Assembly (NCBI GenBank): GCA_023266695.1
Contig: JAHFPO010000010.1
Span: 1-26,893, forward strand
Direction of reading: 5' to 3'
Origin: Hyphomicrobiales bacterium
GTDB taxonomy: Bacteria > Pseudomonadota > Alphaproteobacteria > Rhizobiales > Xanthobacteraceae
Length of the DNA: 26,893 nucleotides
Positions 14,583 to 22,067 of the stretch are shown piece after piece; within the stretch, counting starts at the first letter, position 1; each line of letters opens with the position of its first letter. The position numbers were made by a program, and so were the translations under genes. The notes below the pieces were generated by a model that was not told where the DNA came from, did no database searches, and saw nothing but the letters and a program-made list of their open reading frames with translations.

Positions 14583-17153
14583 CTACAGATTCCTCAATAT
14601 CCGCGCGGGTTTCTCCCCTAGTGCCCGCCAGGTGCCGATGAGCCCGAACAGGACGGTAAGAGCGACCGCGACCCCCGCCGCCAGCGCCGCCGCCGCGGGA
14701 TCGAAGGAGAATCGAAAGTGCATGACCTTCTCCACCACATAGGCCGCGGCCAGGCCCCCCGCCGCCGTGGCCACCAACGCGGTCGAAAGACCGAGGATCG
14801 CGTATTCAAGTCCATAGGCGAGCACCAGCCGGTGCCGGGTCGCTCCGAGCGTCTTCAGGATCACCGCGTCATAGACGCGGGCGTGGTGACCGGCGGCAAG
14901 CGCGCCCGCGAGCACCAGCACGCTCGCGATGAGAGTGATCAAGCTCGCCCCCCGCATCGCCAGCGCGAGATCGGAGACGAGCGCATAGATCGTCTCGAGC
15001 GCCTCCTTGACCCGCACGCTGGTGACCGCCGGAAAAGCACCGGCAATTTCCTTGAGCAGGGCGAGTTCGGTCTCGGACCGGCCGCCGTCGGAATAGGTGA
15101 GGGTCGCGAGCAGCGTATGCGGCGCGTCGCGAAACGCATTGGGCGAGAACAACATGACGAAATTGATGCCGAGGCTCTCCCATTCGACCGCGCGCAGATT
15201 GGCGATCGTCGCCTCGATGGTGCGTCCGAGCACGTTGACGGCGATGGTGTCGCCGAGTTTCAAGCCCAGTCCTTCGGCGAGCTTCTGCTCGAAGGAGACG
15301 AGCGCACGCCCTTCATAACCTTTCGGCCACCAGGCACCTTCGGCCAGCACCGAGCCCTCGGGAATTTCATCGGCAAAGGTGATGCCGCGGTCCGACCGCA
15401 ATACCCAGGCGGCATCGGGATCAGGTATCACCTCGTCGGCCGGGACGCCCTTGAGCCGCACGACGCGCCCGCGCAGCATCGGCACCTCGATGAGCCGGGC
15501 GTCGGGCGCCCGCTCCCGGATGAAAGCGGCGAAGCGATCCGCATCCGACGATGGAATATCGAGGAAAAAAAAGCTCGGCGCCCGCTCCGGAAGCGTCGCG
15601 GTGAGCTGGCGGCGGAGATTGCCCTCGATCAGCACGAGTGCCACCAGAAGCGAGAGGCCCAAGCCGAGCGAGAGCACGACGCTCGGCGTGAGCGCGCCCG
15701 GCCGGTGCATATTGGCAAGCGCGAGCTTGAGCGTGATCGCGCGCGGCCGCGGCAGCCGCCGTGCGGCCGCCATCAGCCCGGAGGCGAGCAGGCGCAGAAC
15801 GATGAAGACAGCGGCCGCCGAAGCCACATAGAAGAGGGCGATGCGCCGGACCTCGGCCGTGCCGATGGCGAGCGCGACGAGCGCGGCGACCGCGGCGACC
15901 GCGAGCGCCATATAGCGCCGTCGCGGCAAGCGGCGGTCGGGCTCGATCCGGTCGCGGAACAAGGCTGAGACCGGAACATCGTGCGCCCGCCCGAGCGGCC
16001 ACACCGCGAAGGCGAGCGCGACCAGCAAACCGTAGGCGAGCGCCAGCGCCAGCACGTCGCCATGGACCGCCGGCACCAGCGGAATCGGGATGATTTTGCC
16101 GAAGCTCCAGGCGATCAGGAACGGCAGCGCGAGCCCCGTGAGGAGCCCGATGGCGATGCCGAGGAGCGCGATGATGCCGATCTCGGCGAGATAGATCGAG
16201 AACACCATGCCGCCGGTCGCGCCCAGCGCCTTCAGCGTGGCGACGGCGCCGCGCTTGCGCTCGAGATAGAACTTCACAGCGTTGGCCACGCCGACGCCGC
16301 CGATGAGGAGCGCGGTGAGCCCGACCAGCGTGAGGAATTCGGCGAACCGGCGAACATTGCGTTCGAGCTGGGGCGAGGCGCCGGTGCGCGTGCGCACTTC
16401 CCAGCCGGCCTCGGGAAAGCGCGTGCGTGCTTCGCCGGTGAAGTTGGCGAGCGAGGCATCGCTTGGATCGGCGAGCCGCACGCGATAGATCCAACGCACC
16501 AGACTCCCGGGTTGCAACAGGCCGGTTGCGCGCAGCGCATCCTCGGAAACGATGAGGCGCGGCCCGAAGCCCACGCCGACCGCGAGCCGGTCGGGCTCGG
16601 CGGCGAGCGTCGCGGAAATCATGAGCTTCGCCTCGCCGAGCATGATGCTATCGCCCGCAGCAATCCCGAGCCGGACCAAGAGCGCGGGATCGGCGACCGC
16701 GCCGAAGGCGTCGCCGCGCCGGGCGAGTGCCGCCACGAGCGGACCGTCCGGTTTGATCTTGATCGCGCCGGTGAGCGGATAGCGGTGATCGACGGCCTTG
16801 AGTTCGATAAGCGTGGTCTCGCCCGCCGCCGTCCGCGCCATCGCCCTGAGCGTCGCCACTTTGGAAACCGTGCCGCGGCTTGCAAGAAAAGAGTCTTCGA
16901 CCGGTCTCGTCTCGCGATGCACGAGCGAGAAGGAAACATCGCCGCCGAGGATGACGCCGCCTTCGCGCGCGAGCCCATCCGAAAGCGCGCGCGTGACCGA
17001 GCCCACGCCCGCGATCGCGGCGACGCCCAAGGCGAGGCAGGTGAGAAAAACCCCGAACCCGCGCACGCCGCCGCGCAGCTCCCTGAGCGCCAGGCGAAGC
17101 GCCAGGACGAGCCGCTGGGCGAAAGTCGGGCGCGCGGGAACGAACGCGGTCAT
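14583..17153 (-). CDS. ybbP: YbbP-like ABC transporter permease (FtsX family)
   Basis: This is a large FtsX/MacB-type permease of the YbbA-YbbP group, thought to extract or move hydrophobic or envelope substrates; the substrate is unknown. The 856 residues (Escherichia coli YbbP has about 804) contain TM1 at about 34-54 and an extracytoplasmic domain to about 265. The first FtsX core is at about 272-392 (VGLTALLIGGVGVANAVKFY, ERKRGAVATLKALGATGG). A central group of helices spans 413-510, a second periplasmic domain runs from about 520 to 725, and a second FtsX core spans about 733-845 (YDAVILKTLGATRHRLVLAY). Its ATG overlaps the ybbA stop as ATGA, so the two are co-translated. TesA, encoded divergently, is the usual neighbour. 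Confidence 0.93.
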   Translation of the reverse strand: MTAFVPARPTFAQRLVLALRLALRELRGGVRGFGVFLTCLALGVAAIAGVGSVTRALSDGLAREGGVILGGDVSFSLVHRETRPVEDSFLASRGTVSKVATLRAMARTAAGETTLIELKAVDHRYPLTGAIKIKPDGPLVAALARRGDAFGAVADPALLVRLGIAAGDSIMLGEAKLMISATLAAEPDRLAVGVGFGPRLIVSEDALRATGLLQPGSLVRWIYRVRLADPSDASLANFTGEARTRFPEAGWEVRTRTGASPQLERNVRRFAEFLTLVGLTALLIGGVGVANAVKFYLERKRGAVATLKALGATGGMVFSIYLAEIGIIALLGIAIGLLTGLALPFLIAWSFGKIIPIPLVPAVHGDVLALALAYGLLVALAFAVWPLGRAHDVPVSALFRDRIEPDRRLPRRRYMALAVAAVAALVALAIGTAEVRRIALFYVASAAAVFIVLRLLASGLMAAARRLPRPRAITLKLALANMHRPGALTPSVVLSLGLGLSLLVALVLIEGNLRRQLTATLPERAPSFFFLDIPSSDADRFAAFIRERAPDARLIEVPMLRGRVVRLKGVPADEVIPDPDAAWVLRSDRGITFADEIPEGSVLAEGAWWPKGYEGRALVSFEQKLAEGLGLKLGDTIAVNVLGRTIEATIANLRAVEWESLGINFVMLFSPNAFRDAPHTLLATLTYSDGGRSETELALLKEIAGAFPAVTSVRVKEALETIYALVSDLALAMRGASLITLIASVLVLAGALAAGHHARVYDAVILKTLGATRHRLVLAYGLEYAILGLSTALVATAAGGLAAAYVVEKVMHFRFSFDPAAAALAAGVAVALTVLFGLIGTWRALGEKPARILRNL

Positions 17154-17884
17154 GTCGGGCCTGCCTTGGCGTCTTTCCGCGCGGACGCTTCCTCGACCCA
17201 GCCCGAGTGCATGCGCACGATGCGATCGCAGCGCCGCACCAAAGCGGGATCGTGGGTGACGATGACGAGGGTGGATTGGCGATCGACCCGCTTGGCAAAC
17301 AGGAAGTCCATGATTTCCTTGCCGGTCGCCTCGTCGAGATTGCCGGTCGGCTCGTCGGCGAGCACGATCGCGGGAGCGGGCGCGAGCGCGCGGGCGAGCG
17401 CCACGCGCTGCTGCTCGCCGCCGGAAAGCTGCGCCGGATAATGGCCGAGCCGATCGCCCAAGCTCATGCTTTCGAGCTCCTGCCTCGCCCGGGACAATGC
17501 ATCGCTACGGCCGGCGAGTTCGAGCGGCACCGCCACGTTCTCGATCGCGGTCATGGTCGGGATCAGATGGAAGGACTGGAACACGATTCCGACTTTGCTT
17601 CCGCGAAAGCTGGCGAGCGCGTCCTCGTCGAGCCGGCCGAGATCTTCGCCGGCGACGATGACGCGGCCCGCATTCGGCCGCTCGAGCCCGGCCATCACCA
17701 TCAAGAGCGTCGATTTGCCCGAGCCCGACGGCCCCACCAGGCCGACCGCTTCGCCGCGCGCGATTTGAAGCGTTACTGCCTTGAGGATATGTACCCGGGC
17801 GGCACCCGAGCCGAGCGAAAGATCGACACCGTCGATGCGCACGGCGTCGGGCTCGGGCCGGCGCTCGATCGAGGATAAATCCAT
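17150..17884 (-). CDS. ybbA: YbbA-like ABC transporter ATP-binding protein
   Basis: This is the ATPase partner of the YbbP-like permease. The 244 residues show Walker A GPSGSGKS (51-58), Q-loop VFQSFHLIPTMTAIENV, signature LSGGEQQRVALAR (153-165), Walker B with D-loop LADEPTGNLD (175-184) and H-loop VIVTHDPALVRRCDR. The LolD/MacB/YbbA subtype is clear from FQSF.L.P..TA.ENV. The start at 17884 (MDLSSIERRPEPDAV) gives a normal N-terminus, but no convincing ribosome-binding site precedes it (GAACGGACCCACCCC). The frame stays open upstream to 18106 through non-homologous sequence antisense to tesA. Its start codon shares the bases CATG (17882-17885) with the opposing tesA start. A slightly internal or leaderless start cannot be excluded. 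Confidence 0.94.
   Translation of the reverse strand: MDLSSIERRPEPDAVRIDGVDLSLGSGAARVHILKAVTLQIARGEAVGLVGPSGSGKSTLLMVMAGLERPNAGRVIVAGEDLGRLDEDALASFRGSKVGIVFQSFHLIPTMTAIENVAVPLELAGRSDALSRARQELESMSLGDRLGHYPAQLSGGEQQRVALARALAPAPAIVLADEPTGNLDEATGKEIMDFLFAKRVDRQSTLVIVTHDPALVRRCDRIVRMHSGWVEEASARKDAKAGPT
17765..17793 (+). promoter_or_regulatory. Possible tesA promoter inside ybbA
   Basis: TTGAAG (17765-17770) and TATGTA (17788-17793) with a 17-bp spacer lie about 90 bp before the tesA ATG, inside the opposite-strand ybbA coding sequence. Because there is no gap between the two genes, tesA must use a promoter embedded in ybbA; this is the best pair I see, but both boxes are imperfect. Confidence 0.25.
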
Positions 17885-18599
17885 GGGGTGGGTCCGTTCG
17901 GGATTGGGCGACGAGAAAACGGGCTCCGTTACAAATGGGGCGCTGTCGCGACGGAGGGGGACACTCCTAGCACTGCTCGCGGGGTTGTGTGCGCTCGGCT
18001 CGGCACTGGCCGCTCCGGCGACAGCCGACCCGGTCCGCATCGTGGCTTTCGGCGACAGCCTGATGGCGGGTCCGGGCCTCGAAGCCAAGGACGCCTTCCC
18101 GGTCAAGCTCGAAGCGGCGCTGAAGGTCAGGGGCTACGACGTGCGGGTCGCCGATGCCGGCGTCTCGGGCGATACCGCGACCGGCGGATTTTCCCGTCTC
18201 GACTGGTCGATCCCCGCGGGCAGTCAAGCGGTGATCCTCGAGCTCGGCGCCAACGACGCCTTGCGCGGGATTTCTCCCGCCGTCACCCGCATGGCGCTCG
18301 ATGCGATGATTCGCCGCTTGAAGGAGCGCAAGATCGAGGTGCTGATTGCCGGCATGCGCGCGCCGCGCAATCTCGGCCGCGACTATGTGGCGACCTTCGA
18401 CCGGATCTATCCGAATCTCGCCAAGGCCCACGATCTGATCCTTTATCCCTATTTCCTCGATGGAATCACCGTCAATTCCCGGCTCATCCAGCCTGACGGC
18501 ATGCATCCGACCGCCGCCGGCATCGATGTCATCGTCGAGCGCATCCTGCCTTCGGTCGAGGCGCTGATCGCCCGGTTGGGCGCACGACGGACGCACTGA
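17883..18599 (+). CDS. tesA: Periplasmic SGNH esterase/thioesterase TesA
   Basis: This is an SGNH-fold hydrolase of the TesA (thioesterase I/protease I/lysophospholipase L1) group, acting on acyl esters in the periplasm. The 238 residues show block I FGDSLMAG (nucleophile Ser59), block II DAGVSGDTATGG, block III LGANDALRG (oxyanion Asn124), and block V with the acid-base pair DGMHPTAAG (Asp205, His208). The signal peptide is long-headed: about 25 polar residues, then TLLALLAGLCALGSALAA. The cysteine there lacks a proper lipobox, so secretion rather than lipidation is likely. GAGGA lies eight to nine bases before the ATG at 17883, inside the start of ybbA, and strongly supports this start. thpR begins 2 nt after the stop. 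Confidence 0.93.
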   Translation: MGWVRSGLGDEKTGSVTNGALSRRRGTLLALLAGLCALGSALAAPATADPVRIVAFGDSLMAGPGLEAKDAFPVKLEAALKVRGYDVRVADAGVSGDTATGGFSRLDWSIPAGSQAVILELGANDALRGISPAVTRMALDAMIRRLKERKIEVLIAGMRAPRNLGRDYVATFDRIYPNLAKAHDLILYPYFLDGITVNSRLIQPDGMHPTAAGIDVIVERILPSVEALIARLGARRTH

Positions 18600-18601
18600 C
18601 C

Positions 18602-19138
18602 ATGCCGCGGCTCTTCACCGGCATCGAGATTTCTCCCGCGATCGCGCTCGAGCTTGCCGCCCTGCGCGGCGGCATTCCGGGCGCCCGCTGGGTCGAACCG
18701 GAGAATTATCATCTGAGCTTGCGCTTCATCGGCGACGTCGACGGCGCCATCGGACGCGAAATCATCCAGCTGCTCGGCCTGGTGCGCCGGCGCGGCTTCG
18801 AGCTCACGCTCGAGGGGCTCGGCCAGTTCGGCGGACGCAAACCGCGCGCGGTTTTCGTCGCCGCGAGCCCGCGTCCCCTGCTCATCGAGCTGCAGGCCGA
18901 GCACGAACGGCTGTTGCAGCGAATCGGTCTCCCTCCCGAACCGCGCAAATACACGCCGCACATCACCCTGGCGCGGCTCCGGGATGTCTCGACCCACCGG
19001 GTCGCCGATTATCTCGCGAGCCGCGGCCCCTACCGTAGCCCGCCTTTCCATGTCGCGCGCTTCGTGCTGTTTTCGGCACGGGCGGCGACCGGCGGCGGGC
19101 CCTATGTGGTGGAGGCCGCCTATCCGCTCGATGGATGA
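18602..19138 (+). CDS. thpR: RNA 2',3'-cyclic phosphodiesterase (2'-5' RNA ligase family)
   Basis: ThpR belongs to the 2H phosphoesterase family and hydrolyses 2',3'-cyclic phosphates, with reversible 2'-5' ligation of tRNA halves in vitro. The 178 residues contain both catalytic HxTx-type motifs: HLSL at 37-40 (Ser in place of Thr, common in the family) and HITL at 120-123. The flanking RLFTGIEI start, LSLRFIGDV strand and the KYTPHITLAR segment match the family. There is no signal peptide, so it is cytoplasmic. It starts 2 nt after tesA and its length is normal. The biological substrate in bacteria is unclear. Confidence 0.93.
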   Translation: MPRLFTGIEISPAIALELAALRGGIPGARWVEPENYHLSLRFIGDVDGAIGREIIQLLGLVRRRGFELTLEGLGQFGGRKPRAVFVAASPRPLLIELQAEHERLLQRIGLPPEPRKYTPHITLARLRDVSTHRVADYLASRGPYRSPPFHVARFVLFSARAATGGGPYVVEAAYPLDG

Positions 19139-19178
19139 GCACAACACGCGGTTCCCTTAGCCGTGGAAGGAGCTGCCG

Positions 19179-19472
19179 ATGCGGGAGAAACTATCGGGCG
19201 AAGCGCGCAAGCAGGCGCTGGCGAAACTAGCCGGCTGGCGCGAGGCCGAGGGGCGCGATGCCATCGTCAAGAAATTCGTGTTCAAGAACTTCAGCGAGGC
19301 ATTCGGATTCATGACGAGGGCCGCGCTGGTGGCGGAGAAGCTCGACCACCATCCCGAATGGTTCAATGTCTACAAGACGGTCGAGGTGACGCTTTCGACT
19401 CACGATGCCGGCGGCGTCACCGAGCTCGACGTCAAGCTCGCCGAAGCCATGAACCGGCTTGCCGGCGCCTGA
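19179..19472 (+). CDS. phhB: Pterin-4a-carbinolamine dehydratase
   Basis: PCD/PhhB dehydrates 4a-hydroxytetrahydrobiopterin-type carbinolamines, recycling the cofactor of aromatic amino acid hydroxylases; some bacterial members also act in molybdopterin or folate metabolism. The 97 residues show KLDHHPEWFNVYKTVEVTLS (His57, His58 in the active-site helix-strand) and THDAGGVTELDVKLA (His75), the complete signature; IVKKFVFKNFSEAFGFM is the preceding strand-helix. AAGGAG about eight bases before the ATG confirms the start. No phenylalanine hydroxylase gene is nearby, so its partner is not shown by context. It lies 40 nt after thpR and is probably co-transcribed. Confidence 0.93.
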   Translation: MREKLSGEARKQALAKLAGWREAEGRDAIVKKFVFKNFSEAFGFMTRAALVAEKLDHHPEWFNVYKTVEVTLSTHDAGGVTELDVKLAEAMNRLAGA

Positions 19473-19493
19473 CCGGCCGTTGCATCCATGCCT

Positions 19494-19509
19494 TCAAATG
19501 GCCATTTGA
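19494..19509. promoter_or_regulatory. 16-bp perfect palindrome, possible operator
   Basis: TCAAATGGCCATTTGA is a perfect palindrome with no spacer, in the 68-bp gap between phhB and the DUF1232 gene, 31 bp before the latter's start. It is AT-rich at its ends in otherwise GC-rich DNA. There is no loop, so it is more plausible as a dimeric protein-binding site than as an RNA hairpin. Confidence 0.4.
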
Positions 19510-19540
19510 CCTCGGATAAGATCGCGCCATGGAGGTCCTG

Positions 19541-19918
19541 ATGTTCGCATTCGGCAATGCCGGCGGTTTTTCGAATCAGATGGCCGACGACGCTACCGGC
19601 GTCGCGCGCGGCTTCTGGCGCAAGATCCGGCGCGTGGCGGCTGAGATTCCCTTCGCCGAGGACGCCATCGCCGCCTATTACTGCTCCCTCGACCGCGCAA
19701 CGCCGGTGCGCGTGCGGGCGGCGCTCCTGGGCGCGCTCGCCTATTTCGTGCTGCCGACCGACCTGGTGCCGGATTTCCTCCCCGGCCTCGGCTATACCGA
19801 CGATGCCGCCGTGCTCGCCGCCACGCTTCAGCTCGTCGCGGCGCACATCCTGCCCGAGCACCGCGAGGTCGCGTGCCGCGCGTTGGCGCAACTCGCCGCC
19901 TCGCACGAGAAGTCTTGA
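19541..19918 (+). CDS. DUF1232 family protein (YkvA-like)
   Basis: This is a small protein of the DUF1232 family (YkvA-like), of unknown function. The 125 residues contain the family core ALLGALAYFVLPTDLVPDFL and PGLGYTDDAAVLAATLQLVA: a hydrophobic hairpin with the invariant PxDLVPDF and DDAAVL motifs, suggesting membrane association. The start at 19541 (MFAFGNAGGFSNQ) is chosen because GGAGG lies at 19531-19535, five bases upstream; the in-frame ATG at 19529 would put that Shine-Dalgarno inside the gene. It follows phhB after a gap holding a perfect palindrome and is the last gene before the terminator at 20013. Confidence 0.88.
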   Translation: MFAFGNAGGFSNQMADDATGVARGFWRKIRRVAAEIPFAEDAIAAYYCSLDRATPVRVRAALLGALAYFVLPTDLVPDFLPGLGYTDDAAVLAATLQLVAAHILPEHREVACRALAQLAASHEKS

Positions 19919-20012
19919 TCAAGCCTTGTGACCCCGCCTCGCCTGGACCCGGCATCGGATCGGACCATTCCGCGCCATTGAACGCCTCGTGCGGCCCGTT
20001 TTTCCGATCCTT

Positions 20013-20034
20013 TGGCGCGTTTGCGCCATTTTTT
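20013..20034 (+). terminator. Intrinsic terminator after the tesA-DUF1232 run
   Basis: TGGCGC (20013-20018) and GCGCCA (20023-20028) form a 6-bp stem with loop GTTT, followed at once by six T (20029-20034). It is 95 nt past the DUF1232 stop and about 100 nt before the IalB-like gene, so it should end the tesA-thpR-phhB-DUF1232 transcript. Confidence 0.65.
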
Positions 20035-20045
20035 CCGCGCTCGGC

Positions 20046-20075
20046 TTGGCAGAAGGGGCCGATCGCAGCTATTCA
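20046..20075 (+). promoter_or_regulatory. Possible promoter of the IalB-like gene
   Basis: TTGGCA (20046-20051) and TATTCA (20070-20075) with an 18-bp spacer lie just after the terminator and 61 bp before the gene start. The -10 is weak. Confidence 0.25.
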
Positions 20076-20135
20076 TCATGCCGGGCGGGAGGCATTATCG
20101 CCGAAATGGTTCCGCGGCCAGGGAAGGAAACGACC

Positions 20136-20711
20136 ATGACCGATCGCTCGCTATATGCCGCTCTCGCCGGAGCGATCCTTGTCGCGGCGAGTTCGAGCCT
20201 CGCCATGGCGCAAGCGCCGCAGCCTGCAAAGCCGGCGCCGCAGAAAGCCGCTCCCGCGCAGCCGGCCGCCGCCAGTCCCTCCCTTCTCGGCCAGTACGGA
20301 GACTGGGGCGTCTATATGAGCCAGAATGCGAAGACCAAGATCTGCTTCGCGCTCAGCCAGCCGAAGGAGCGGCTGCCGGCGAACCTCAAACGCGACCCCG
20401 CCTATTTCTTCGTCAGCACACGCCCGGGCGAGAACGTGAAGAACGAGGTGAGCATCCTCGTCGGCTTTCCGCTCAAGGAGGACGTCGAAACCTCGCTCCA
20501 GGTCGGCAGCGACTCCTATTCGCTCTACGCCCGCAAGGACGGCGCCTGGGTGCGCAACGTCGCCGAGGAGGCGCGCCTCGTCGAATCCCTGCGCAAGGGT
20601 CGCTACCTCACCGTCAAGAGCACGTCGCTGCGCGGCAATGTGACGACCGACCGCTACTCGCTGTCGGGCGCGGCCCAAGCGCTCGACCGGGCGGCGCAAG
20701 AATGCCGTTGA
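20136..20711 (+). CDS. Invasion-associated locus B (IalB) family periplasmic protein
   Basis: IalB proteins are exported alphaproteobacterial proteins named after a Bartonella factor needed for erythrocyte invasion; most members occur in free-living bacteria and have no known activity. The 191 residues have a signal peptide (LAGAILVAASSSLAMA, cleavage before QAPQ) and an Ala/Pro/Lys-rich linker (about 26-48). The IalB domain follows, with QYGDWGVYMS, KTKICFALSQPKE and GRYLTVKSTSLRG. Cys70 and Cys190 (near the C-terminus) are the likely disulfide pair. AAGGAA about six bases before the ATG supports the start. It is preceded by a terminator and followed by rlmN after 80 nt. Nothing here implies pathogenicity. 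Confidence 0.88.
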   Translation: MTDRSLYAALAGAILVAASSSLAMAQAPQPAKPAPQKAAPAQPAAASPSLLGQYGDWGVYMSQNAKTKICFALSQPKERLPANLKRDPAYFFVSTRPGENVKNEVSILVGFPLKEDVETSLQVGSDSYSLYARKDGAWVRNVAEEARLVESLRKGRYLTVKSTSLRGNVTTDRYSLSGAAQALDRAAQECR

Positions 20712-20791
20712 GGGCGCGCCGTAGAAGCTGAGAAAGAGATCGTAATCCGCCGACCCCCTGAGAGAGCCGGGCTGCGGCGAGGTTCGCCACC

Positions 20792-22060
20792 ATGAGCGCG
20801 ACGCTCGATTTCGCATCTCCGATATCGCTGCCGGTCGGCGCTGGGCCGAAGCTTTCGCTCGTCGGCCGCGACCGCGTGGGCCTGGCGGCGGCGCTTGCCG
20901 AGATCGGCGTGCCGGCGGGCGAGTGGAAGATGCGCGTCTCCCAGCTCTGGCACTGGATCTATTTCCGCGGGATTCGCGAATTCGAGGAGATGACCAACGT
21001 CTCCAAGCGGCGGCGCGCCGCACTCGCGGAGCATTTCACGCTCGCGCGGCCCGAGGTCGCGGCCGAGCAGGTATCGAGCGACGGCACCCGCAAATGGCTG
21101 ATCCGGCTTGCGGCCGATACGCCCGGCGAGAAGCCGCACGAGATCGAGACCGTCTATATCCCGGAGGCCGAGCGCGGCACGCTCTGCGTCTCCTCCCAGG
21201 TCGGCTGCACCTTGTCCTGCACGTTCTGCCACACCGGCACCCAGCGGCTGGTGCGAAACCTCACCGCCGGAGAGATCGTCGGCCAGCTCGTGATCGCCCG
21301 CGACCGGCTCGGCGATTGGCCGGGGGCAATCCCGCCACGCAAGTCGGGCCTGCCCGACTTGCGCACTCAAGACCCGAACTCGGGCAAGCCCGAGTTCGGT
21401 GGAACGATCGTGCCCGCGGGCGAGCGTTTCATCTCCAATATCGTGTTCATGGGCATGGGCGAGCCGCTCTATAATTTCGATGGGGTGAAGAGCGCGATCG
21501 AGGTGATCGCCGACGGCGACGGGCTCGCGGTCGGCAAGCGCCGCATCACGGTCTCGACCTCGGGCGTGGTGCCGATGATCGAGCGGCTGGGCGCCGAAGT
21601 CGGCACCATGCTCGCGGTCTCGCTCCATGCGACGCGCGACGACTTGCGCGACGAGATCATTCCGCTCAACAAGAAATATCCGATCAAGGATTTGCTCGCG
21701 GCCTGCCGGGGCTATCCCGGCGTCTCCAATGCCAGGCGCATCACCTTCGAATATGTGATGCTGAAGGGCGTGAACGACACGGCTGCCGACGCCAGGGAAC
21801 TGGTGCGGCTCCTCAAGGGCATTCCGGCCAAGATCAATCTCATCCCGTTCAATCCGTGGCCGGGCACCTGCTACGAGTGTTCCGACTGGAAGACGATCGA
21901 GCAATTCTCCGAGATCGTTTTTCGCGCCGGCTACGCTTCGCCGGTACGCCGCCCGCGCGGGCGCGACATCCTGGCCGCCTGCGGCCAATTGAAATCGGAA
22001 ACCCAGAAACTTTCCGCCCGCGAGCGCATGGCTCTGCGTGCAATGGCGATGACGGACTGA
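20792..22060 (+). CDS. rlmN: Dual-specificity 23S rRNA/tRNA adenosine C2-methyltransferase RlmN
   Basis: RlmN is a radical-SAM enzyme methylating C2 of A2503 in 23S rRNA and of A37 in several tRNAs. The 422 residues show the N-terminal helical domain (QLWHWIYFRGIREFEEMTNV), the cluster motif CTLSCTFC (Cys139, 143, 146) and the nearby Cys132 (TLCVSSQVGC). Downstream are FMGMGEPLYNFDGV, SLHATRDDLRDEIIPLNKKY, NLIPFNPWPG and the catalytic methyl-bridging Cys397 in AACGQLKSE. An unusual insert of about 25-30 residues (around 180-210) lies between ARDRLGDWPG and RFISNIVFMG and is encoded by two palindromes at 21338-21399. The frame is intact and all catalytic residues are present, so the enzyme is probably active. 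GCGAGG precedes the ATG. Confidence 0.96.
   Translation: MSATLDFASPISLPVGAGPKLSLVGRDRVGLAAALAEIGVPAGEWKMRVSQLWHWIYFRGIREFEEMTNVSKRRRAALAEHFTLARPEVAAEQVSSDGTRKWLIRLAADTPGEKPHEIETVYIPEAERGTLCVSSQVGCTLSCTFCHTGTQRLVRNLTAGEIVGQLVIARDRLGDWPGAIPPRKSGLPDLRTQDPNSGKPEFGGTIVPAGERFISNIVFMGMGEPLYNFDGVKSAIEVIADGDGLAVGKRRITVSTSGVVPMIERLGAEVGTMLAVSLHATRDDLRDEIIPLNKKYPIKDLLAACRGYPGVSNARRITFEYVMLKGVNDTAADARELVRLLKGIPAKINLIPFNPWPGTCYECSDWKTIEQFSEIVFRAGYASPVRRPRGRDILAACGQLKSETQKLSARERMALRAMAMTD
21338..21399. repeat. Two tandem palindromes inserted in frame in rlmN
   Basis: Palindrome 1 has 12-bp perfect arms CGCAAGTCGGGC (21338-21349) and GCCCGACTTGCG (21352-21363) around CT. Palindrome 2 has 12-bp perfect arms CCGAACTCGGGC (21374-21385) and GCCCGAGTTCGG (21388-21399) around AA. 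A 10-bp linker separates them, and both share the core CGGGC-NN-GCCCG. They encode residues 183-203 of RlmN, a hydrophilic peptide (RKSGLPDLRTQDPNSGKPEF). The arrangement resembles paired REP/BIME-like elements, or in-frame palindromic inserts of the kind described in Rickettsia. No second copy was seen in this window. Confidence 0.8.
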
Positions 22061-22067
22061 GGATCGC

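Noticed and set aside
20136..20711. IalB-like protein as a virulence factor
   Set aside because: The family is widespread in free-living alphaproteobacteria, and nothing else in the window suggests host invasion.
21338..21399. The rlmN palindromes as transcription terminators
   Set aside because: Neither is followed by a T-run, and both are inside an intact, in-frame essential-type coding sequence.
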